A DNA stretch of 64,000 bases from Spirosoma fluviale (lineage in GTDB: Bacteria > Bacteroidota > Bacteroidia > Cytophagales > Spirosomataceae). Below the pieces are notes generated by a model. The model was not told the DNA's origin and ran no database searches. It saw only the letters and a list, made by a program, of their open reading frames with translations. Shown here in pieces: positions 57,975-64,000 of the stretch. The first letter of the stretch is position 1. Every line of letters begins with the position of its first letter. A program made the position numbers and the translations under genes. The DNA lies in NCBI RefSeq assembly GCF_900230225.1, contig NZ_OCNH01000002.1, forward strand, positions 745,844 to 809,843. Reading direction: 5' to 3'.

Positions 57975-59288
57975 CTAATTTGGGTCGGTTGGTGGTGTAC
58001 TTGTATTGTTATCGCGCTCGGTAAACGGATAAGGCAGGAAATTGCGCGTCCGCTCGGCGTTGGCTTGTGGGGTTGTATCTGGTCCGGGGCGGGCAAATCG
58101 GCGGCTATCTTCGAGACGGAATCCCTGGAATGCCAGTTCGATCTGCCGGTTGCGGTAGATTTGCGTCAGTACGTCCGCTGCTGTTTGTGAGCCGGCATAA
58201 GCCGCCAAACTCGCACCCACACCCCAGGCATCCTGCGCCGGTGTTTTGGTTAGTACCTTGTTCAATTCCGTTACGGCATTAACCAGATCGTTTTTGCGAG
58301 CATAGGCTTCCGCCCGAATCAGCAGCATTTCGCCCGGCAGATAAACCGGAATGGGTGCGCCATTGGCCGTGTAAAAACCCGTGCCGAGGTTCTGTGTAGC
58401 CGTCGCGCCCGTGCGGGTATAAAAAGTAATACGCCGGTCGGCTGCGTCGGGTACGAGCGCTCCTGTCAGACCTAAATTGGCGTTCGTCGGTGCGAATACG
58501 TTCACATTACTAAAGGCACTCTCGAACACCGGATTCCGCGTGTTGTCGTCGAAGGCAAATGACGAGCGGACGGTCAAATTTACCCGTCCGGCAGCGGCAA
58601 TGGCCTTGTCATAATCACCAACGAAGAGCGCGTAGCGGGCAATCAGTGCCTGAATCGTATTTGGAATGTCGATGCCCGTTGGCACGCGGCCCAGAAATGC
58701 CGCCGAAGGGGGCGTTGTGCCTGCCAGTGTAGCAGCCGTTTCCAGCTGTTGAATGGCCGAGCGCAATAATTGTTCACGACTAACAAACGGCGCATTCGTG
58801 CCGGTAGTAACGGGAGCCTGCTGGAAAAACTGAGCAGTCGTTCCGAGCGACAGGGCTTTGAAAATTGACGCATAGGCCACGATGCCGCTACGAAGTCCGG
58901 GGTCGGCAACTACGCGGTCGGCGTTAGCCAGTACGATATCGGCGGTAGCGCGGGTCAGTTGCGCGCTGGTCCAGAGATTGCGAATTACGGCGTTGGAGCC
59001 TTGTACGCTCTGAAAACCCTGTTCCATAAACAGTTCGTCGGTGTTACCGGCGTTCAGCACGCGCAGTTCGCGGGTGGCCAGACCGCTGGCAGCAACGGCG
59101 TTATAAATGACGCCGGTCCGGCCAAAGGTGTACCGGTATTGGAGCCCGTTAACGAGCGTAACCAGCCCATCGGGCGAGTTGATGACCTGTTGTTCGCTGG
59201 CCGCGCTGGGGTTCAGATACTCCTGATTACAGGCGTTTTGCGTTACCGTCAGCGCGAGTAGTGAGATTACTATAAGAAGCTTTTTCAT
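57975..59288 (-). CDS. SusD/RagB-family outer-membrane lipoprotein
   Basis: 437 residues from the ATG at 59288 (MKKLLIVISLLALTVTQNAC). The lipobox Cys is residue 20; an earlier ATG at 59330 spoils the signal peptide. The helical, TPR-like SusD fold follows: EYLNPSAASEQQVINSPDG, LWTSAQLTRATADIVLANAD, IPVYLPGEMLLIRAEAYARK, and QIYRNRQIELAFQGFRLEDS near the end. It binds nutrients at the cell surface as a lid on its SusC partner, which is the next upstream gene on the same strand (78 bp away). No glycosidases are adjacent. Confidence 0.93.
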   Translation of the reverse strand: MKKLLIVISLLALTVTQNACNQEYLNPSAASEQQVINSPDGLVTLVNGLQYRYTFGRTGVIYNAVAASGLATRELRVLNAGNTDELFMEQGFQSVQGSNAVIRNLWTSAQLTRATADIVLANADRVVADPGLRSGIVAYASIFKALSLGTTAQFFQQAPVTTGTNAPFVSREQLLRSAIQQLETAATLAGTTPPSAAFLGRVPTGIDIPNTIQALIARYALFVGDYDKAIAAAGRVNLTVRSSFAFDDNTRNPVFESAFSNVNVFAPTNANLGLTGALVPDAADRRITFYTRTGATATQNLGTGFYTANGAPIPVYLPGEMLLIRAEAYARKNDLVNAVTELNKVLTKTPAQDAWGVGASLAAYAGSQTAADVLTQIYRNRQIELAFQGFRLEDSRRFARPGPDTTPQANAERTRNFLPYPFTERDNNTSTPPTDPN

Positions 59289-59366
59289 GTGTCTGATGTA
59301 TGGTCTACATCCCTGCCTTTTGTGTTTCAACGGCTTTTCGTTATCGTGAAAAAGGCTGGGCGTATG

Positions 59367-62300
59367 TTAGAATGAAGCGGACAATTGAACCTGGTACGTG
59401 CGTGGAATCGGTACGTTGCCAAAGTCAACACCCCGAACCAAATCGGCATTTCCACCCGAGTTGGTTTCAGGATCGAAACCGTTGTATTTATCCCAGGAGA
59501 TAAGATTGCGACCAATCAGGGCAATGTTAAGGCTGTTAAGTCCCTTTACAAAATTAGGAAGGCGGTAATTCAGCGCCACTTCGCGCAGTTTCACGAAGGA
59601 GCCATCATCGACCCGAAACTCGCCAATTGGCCCGATTGCGAAGATGTAGCCGCGTTTCAGCGTACCCCGCATTTCCTGTTCCGTGAGCGTTCCAATGCCT
59701 ACGTTCTCACGAGTACGTTTATCAGCGTTGAAAACCTGATTACCCTGTACCGCATCGAGCAGGAAACGTAACGATAGTTGCTTGTATGATACATTCGACG
59801 CAAATGATCCGGTCCATTTTGGATTTGGATCGCCAATGATTTTGCGAATGAACGTACCGGTTGGTTGCCCTTCAGGCGTACGCTGAACGGTATAGTCGAT
59901 ACTGGCTGTCGATTGTGTGCCGCGTTCGCGCTGAGGCAGACCTTCAGACGTCAACAGCAACGAGCCGTCTGGATTGCGGGCATACGGGAACTCGAAGAAC
60001 ACGCTGGCGGGCTGTCCTTCAAGCAGAAACACGGGTGCGCCCGATACCGTCGAAATTTCGATGCGCGGGCTGCCAAGTTGCAGAATCTTGTTCCGGTTGC
60101 GGTTGAAGATCACCGTAAAGTCCCATGAGAAATCTTTCGTTTTTACCGGCGTGACGTCAAGCATAAGCTCAATACCCCGGTTTTCCATCGTGCCTACATT
60201 ATTGATAATGCCGGTGCCGCCCGTTGATGGAGCCAGCGTCCGGTTTACCACTAAGTCGCTGATCTGCTGGTTATAAGCCGTTGCGGTCAGGTTGATTCGG
60301 TTGTTCAGGAACGACATATCAACGCCCCCTTCGAGTTCGGTCATCCGTTCGGGCCGAACCGCCGGGTTCGCCAGTGTAGACGATGGAATGATGGTATTAC
60401 GGCCTAAGAACGGAATCGGCTGGAATTGCCAGAACCGGCTGTAGGAACCAATGCCCGACAGGTTGCCCGATGCACCGTAGCTGGCGCGTAATTTCAGATC
60501 GCTCCAGATGTTGTTGATCGCTGATTTCTTCCAGAAGTCAAGGTCTGACAGCACCAGCGACCCACTCAGTTTTGGATATGTCTGGTTGGTTTCGGAGGGC
60601 GAGAATTTCGAGGAAGCATCGCGCCGGAGCGCACCCGTCAGGAAGGCAAGGTTGCGATAGGCAAGGGTAGCCTGACCGAAGTAGCCACTCAAATTGAAGC
60701 GGTCAAGTCCGTAGCCCAACCCAAATGTTGTGCTGGAGGCACCGCTCACCGTTTCAATGAAAGGTGCGAGGTTCTGGCCTTCGTTTCGGCTGAAATCGGT
60801 CTGGCTAAACTGGTAATTGTAGCCTGCAATAACGTTCAGTTTAAAATTATCGGTCAGATATCGCTCGTAGCCAACCGTTACGTCGGAGTTGAGTAGCATT
60901 ACGTTATTGGTAGCCGTGGCCGCGTAGCCGAACGGGAATCGTTCGAGAGGCAAACCAGCCACCGATTGATAGGGGTAAGGCCGGATGTAGTTTTTGCCGA
61001 ACTGCCCATACGTATCAACGCCCACAATCCAGTCGACGCTCAGTCCTTTCAGTGGCGTCAGATTGAGTTGCAGATCGCTGATCGTGCGGTTCACCGACTG
61101 CGTAAACTTCATATCTTCGATGGTCGAGAGCGGGTTTACTCGGGTTGGTTCAACGGCCTGAAGGTTGCCCGCTGCGTCACGCTGGGTAATATCCCAGATG
61201 TTATTGGTGATGCTAACCGAGTTGATGGGGCTGTAGAATACGTTGCCGTTGGCTTTCTCGTTCGAGAAACTGTTGGAGTAACTCAATCCCGCCGAAAGTT
61301 TGGCCCAGGTGGTTAACCGCTGATCGAGCCGGGCGCGGAAGTTATAGCGTGCGAAATCGGTGCCTTTGATAATGCCCTGATTTTTCAGATAGCCAAACGA
61401 TACGTAATAATTGGTGTTGTTGGCTCCACCCGAAACGGACAGGGAGTTGTCCGTGCCGTAGCCGGTGCGAAAAATCTGATCGAAATAATTGTACCGCTGT
61501 ACATCCACCAGGTTCGTTGCCAGTTGGGTAGTAGCTCCATCGCGCACGGTGCCAATGGTTGTGGTGCCGGGATTGGCTGCAATTTGAGCCGCCGAGACAC
61601 CACCAATGGGGTGCAGTCGCAGTCCGGCAAAACCAAACTGCTTGTTTAGGGTGCCAAGTGGTACGTTCTTGCGTAATTCGTTAACGTTGAAACTGGTTGT
61701 GAACGAAATACGGGGCGCGCCGGTCTGGCCGCGTTTGGTGGTAATCAAGACCACACCATTGGCGGCCCGCGAACCGTATTGGGCAGCCGCAGCCGCTCCG
61801 TTTACGACGTTCAGGCTGGCAATGTCGTTTGGGTTCAGATCGGCCAGACGGTTTTGCGCTGCATTCGCTCCGCCAATCTGACTGCCCGCTGCCAACTGCG
61901 ATACGTTGTCGCTGGCGTTGCTCACGATCACGCCGTCGATAATATAAAGCGGGTCCGATGAGCCGGAGAGTGATTTTACGCCCCGCAGCCTGACCGAAAT
62001 GCCGCCCGCCGGGTCGCCGGAGTTCTGGGTAATTTGCGCTCCCGGCACTTTGCCTTGCAGCGCGTTGATTAACCCGCCCGTGCCGGTCTGCGTCAACTCT
62101 TGCCCTTTGATGGTCGTAATCGCATTACCAAACTGCCGACGCGGTCCCGACAGGGTCGATGCGGCTACAATGACTTCATCAAGCGTCTGGTTTTCTTCGG
62201 CCAATGTTGCATTGACGACGACTGATTCCTGATTGCCTAAGTTGACAATTTGATCCTTAGATGTGTAGCCTATTGATGAAAAGGTTAGTGAGTAGGAGCC

Positions 62301-62537
62301 GGGAGCAACCGTAACGCCCAGCGTGTATGAGCCGTCGGCAATCGACGTAGTGCCGAGTTGTGTGCCGCGCAATAGAGCCGTCACACCGGGAATACCCTGG
62401 CCGTTGCTGTCCGTAACGCGTCCCTTGAGTGTATAGCGAGTGCTTTGCGCAAAAACATTCGTACAAAGCAACAGGATCAGCCAAAGCATCCATAAGGAAT
62501 GCGTTCGTTGGCCACTGATAGAGTACCTGTTTAACAT
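59367..62537 (-). CDS. SusC/RagA-family TonB-linked outer-membrane transporter
   Basis: 1056 residues. The signal peptide ends near NVFAQ (30). A carboxypeptidase-regulatory-like domain spans about 35-120 (GRVTDSNGQGIPGVTALLRG, SIGYTSKDQIV), then the plug with the SusC signature (IKGQELTQTGTGGLINALQG, VRLRGVKSLSGSSDPLYIID, SRAANGVVLITTKRGQTG). The large barrel ends IPRTYQVQLSASF. It forms the outer-membrane pore for the SusD lipoprotein encoded downstream. The lack of carbohydrate enzymes and the divergent DPP-IV-type peptidase upstream make peptide import a possibility; this is inference only. Confidence 0.95.
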   Translation of the reverse strand: MLNRYSISGQRTHSLWMLWLILLLCTNVFAQSTRYTLKGRVTDSNGQGIPGVTALLRGTQLGTTSIADGSYTLGVTVAPGSYSLTFSSIGYTSKDQIVNLGNQESVVVNATLAEENQTLDEVIVAASTLSGPRRQFGNAITTIKGQELTQTGTGGLINALQGKVPGAQITQNSGDPAGGISVRLRGVKSLSGSSDPLYIIDGVIVSNASDNVSQLAAGSQIGGANAAQNRLADLNPNDIASLNVVNGAAAAAQYGSRAANGVVLITTKRGQTGAPRISFTTSFNVNELRKNVPLGTLNKQFGFAGLRLHPIGGVSAAQIAANPGTTTIGTVRDGATTQLATNLVDVQRYNYFDQIFRTGYGTDNSLSVSGGANNTNYYVSFGYLKNQGIIKGTDFARYNFRARLDQRLTTWAKLSAGLSYSNSFSNEKANGNVFYSPINSVSITNNIWDITQRDAAGNLQAVEPTRVNPLSTIEDMKFTQSVNRTISDLQLNLTPLKGLSVDWIVGVDTYGQFGKNYIRPYPYQSVAGLPLERFPFGYAATATNNVMLLNSDVTVGYERYLTDNFKLNVIAGYNYQFSQTDFSRNEGQNLAPFIETVSGASSTTFGLGYGLDRFNLSGYFGQATLAYRNLAFLTGALRRDASSKFSPSETNQTYPKLSGSLVLSDLDFWKKSAINNIWSDLKLRASYGASGNLSGIGSYSRFWQFQPIPFLGRNTIIPSSTLANPAVRPERMTELEGGVDMSFLNNRINLTATAYNQQISDLVVNRTLAPSTGGTGIINNVGTMENRGIELMLDVTPVKTKDFSWDFTVIFNRNRNKILQLGSPRIEISTVSGAPVFLLEGQPASVFFEFPYARNPDGSLLLTSEGLPQRERGTQSTASIDYTVQRTPEGQPTGTFIRKIIGDPNPKWTGSFASNVSYKQLSLRFLLDAVQGNQVFNADKRTRENVGIGTLTEQEMRGTLKRGYIFAIGPIGEFRVDDGSFVKLREVALNYRLPNFVKGLNSLNIALIGRNLISWDKYNGFDPETNSGGNADLVRGVDFGNVPIPRTYQVQLSASF

Positions 62538-62661
62538 AGATGTCTAAGTTGGTAAGTAAGTGAGATTTATAAATTTTAATGGGAAATATACTCATAAATA
62601 AAATGTAGTAGGTACAAAGAGTCCATGCTTTTTACCTAAGAAATGAAATCCTAAATTTTAG

Positions 62662-62669
62662 TAGCTTTG
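62662..62669 (+). promoter_or_regulatory. Putative -7 element for the DPP-IV-type gene
   Basis: TAGCTTTG matches TAnnTTTG exactly and ends 26 nt before the ATG at 62696. No clear TTTG is found at the proper -33 distance. On the other strand of this 158-bp divergent gap, TATTTATG is a weak match for the SusC gene. Confidence 0.4.
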
Positions 62670-62695
62670 ACTCTTTGATAAGTTCTATATACTTC

Positions 62696-64000
62696 ATGAC
62701 TACTAAAATGATTGTCGGATGGCTGCTTGGCGCGGCTGTCCTGTCTACTCACCTGGCAACAGCTCAGTCGGCCAAACAACCGTATACAACGCTTCAGCAG
62801 GCTATTTCTTCCGGCGGGCAGCTCAACGGTTCATCGGGTCCGCGCTCGGTCAACTGGATTGAAGGCGGCACTAGATTTTCCTTCATCGACGGCCAGAACA
62901 CCATCAAGACGCTATCCCCGAAGGATCAAAAAGAGGAAGTCATTTTCGACGGGAGTCAACTGAAGTTTCCGGGCACCGATAAGCCTTTCGCCTACGGTTC
63001 GTTCCAATGGTCGAAAGATTCGAAGAACATCCTGTTTCAATCGAACTTCCGGCCTGTCTATCGGCGGTCGGGTATTTCCGATTATTACGTGTACGCCGTA
63101 GCCGACAAAAGCCTGAAACTCGTGGCTAAAGACGCGCAAACGGCCGAACTCGCCCCCGACGGCAGCAAAGTGGGGTATGAACGGGGCGGCAATCTGTATG
63201 TTTTCGATTTCGCCACCCAGAAGGAAACCCAACTAACCGACGACGCCAAAGCAGCTTTCTACAACGGTCGTTTCGGTTGGGCGTATGAAGAAGAGTTCGG
63301 GTTGGCGCAAGCCTGGGACTGGTCGCCGGATAGCAGGTTTATTGCCTTCTGGCAGTCCGACGAGCGGCAGGTGCCCATCTATAAACTGACGGATTACAAA
63401 GGTTTCGACGAGAAATTTGATTCACTACCTTATCCGCGCGTTGGCGACAAAAACCCAACGGTTCGGATTGGCGTCATTGAAATCGCCAATAAGGCAAAGC
63501 AGTGGATGAAGGTGGAATTAGGGGACGGCTATATTCCCCGAATTTACTGGACGTCGCAGGAAGGGCAGTTAGCTCTGATGCACCTGAACCGGAAGCAGAA
63601 TCACCTTCGTCTGTTTATGGCTAACGCCCGTACAGGTGAGGCCCGGCAAATAATGGAAGAGAAATCAACCACCTGGGTCGATGTGTTCGATTTCTTCGCG
63701 GGTATCAATCACCTGATCTATTTTCCGGCGGGTGTACAGGAGTTCTACTGGGTATCGGATCGCGACGGGTTTGCGCATCTGTACCGCTACGATTATACCG
63801 GCAAACTGCTCAACGCCGTAACGAGCGGGAAGTGGGAGGTAAGCTATGTACACCACATCGACCCCAAAACGAAGAAGGTCTATTTCACCTCGACCGAGGC
63901 ATCGCCACTGGAGCGGCAGTTGTTTGTCGTTGACGTTGATGGCAAAAACAAGCGTCGGTTAACGACCGTAGCGGGCAAGCACACGGTCAACTTTTCGCCC
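62696..64000 (+). CDS. Dipeptidyl-peptidase IV-type S9 peptidase, C-terminus beyond window
   Basis: Open from the ATG at 62696 (MTTKMIVGWLLGAAVLSTHL) to the right edge, 435 codons; an alternative ATG at 62708 keeps the same signal peptide (ending near ATAQS). Only the N-terminal eight-bladed propeller (DPPIV_N) is present: SFIDGQNTIKTLSPKDQKEE, SWSKDS-like blade starts, YEEEFGLAQAWDWSPDSRFI near 197. This includes the Glu pair that binds the substrate amino-terminus in DPP-IV, then AFWQSDERQVPIYKLTDY. The catalytic alpha/beta hydrolase with the Ser/Asp/His triad must lie outside. It should cut X-Pro or X-Ala dipeptides from peptides in the periplasm. Divergent from SusC. Confidence 0.93.
   Translation, partial: MTTKMIVGWLLGAAVLSTHLATAQSAKQPYTTLQQAISSGGQLNGSSGPRSVNWIEGGTRFSFIDGQNTIKTLSPKDQKEEVIFDGSQLKFPGTDKPFAYGSFQWSKDSKNILFQSNFRPVYRRSGISDYYVYAVADKSLKLVAKDAQTAELAPDGSKVGYERGGNLYVFDFATQKETQLTDDAKAAFYNGRFGWAYEEEFGLAQAWDWSPDSRFIAFWQSDERQVPIYKLTDYKGFDEKFDSLPYPRVGDKNPTVRIGVIEIANKAKQWMKVELGDGYIPRIYWTSQEGQLALMHLNRKQNHLRLFMANARTGEARQIMEEKSTTWVDVFDFFAGINHLIYFPAGVQEFYWVSDRDGFAHLYRYDYTGKLLNAVTSGKWEVSYVHHIDPKTKKVYFTSTEASPLERQLFVVDVDGKNKRRLTTVAGKHTVNFSP

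Overview
The window looks like chromosome from a Bacteroidota of the Cytophagales, most likely Spirosoma or a close relative. Reasons: a SusC/SusD pair, five TonB-dependent or plug-domain proteins with N-terminal carboxypeptidase-regulatory-like domains, a TPR/HisKA_3 sensor kinase, DUF4856/imelysin and DUF4932 genes, few Shine-Dalgarno sequences, and several exact matches to the Bacteroidota -7 promoter element TAnnTTTG. Overall G+C is moderate (roughly 50-55% by eye). AT-rich islands occur in the TPR half of the 2.0-4.3 kb gene, around 5.55-5.62 kb and around 36.1-36.3 kb. I found no rRNA, tRNA, CRISPR array, prophage or replication origin.

Layout. 0-2 kb: sensor histidine kinase, cut by the window edge. 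2-5.6 kb: two overlapping ATPase genes preceded by a perfect 33-bp AT-rich palindrome. 5.7-7.7 kb: secreted glycosidase-like protein. 7.8-12.1 kb: response regulator, histidine kinase and TonB receptor on one strand. 12.1-24.8 kb: assorted metabolic, transport and surface genes, with a REP-associated transposase (RAYT-like) locus at 19.65-20.55 kb. 25-29.8 kb: LOV-like PAS protein, then a Cys-rich small membrane protein, a TonB receptor and a BNR/sialidase-like protein with a CxCC motif, possibly a metal-uptake set. 29.8-36.1 kb: DUF4856, imelysin, HTTM and TonB receptor, probably for iron, behind a recognisable promoter with an overlapping dyad. 36.4-41 kb: CheY-like regulator, CE1-type esterase, leucyl aminopeptidase, ATP-grasp ligase. 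41-46.8 kb: GH9-deacetylase fusion, ceramidase-like protein, and two Ferritin_2-type proteins. 47.4-49.8 kb: bifunctional aspartokinase/homoserine dehydrogenase (thrA).

49.8-56.8 kb is the most accessory-looking part. It holds a polyvalent-protein-type kinase gene broken at an A5 run and sandwiched between thrA and a second copy of the thrA 3' end, then a REP pair, a two-lobed retropepsin-like protease, an McrB-like GTPase with no McrC beside it, a dehydrogenase, a DUF4932 protein and a toxin-antitoxin remnant with a deleted PIN toxin. 56.8-64 kb: a Gfo/Idh/MocA oxidoreductase, a SusD/SusC pair and a divergent DPP-IV-type peptidase running off the right edge.

A recurring theme is long near-perfect inverted repeats in gene gaps. 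Several are pairs of small palindromes in inverted orientation; two REP pairs and one single palindrome start with GTAG, the head recognised by REP-associated transposases in enterobacteria. One distinct palindrome family flanks a tyrosine (Y1) transposase gene inside the window. Best candidates for something new are the paired-ATPase locus, the thrA-3'-end insertion with its frameshifted kinase, and the multi-family REP/RAYT population.
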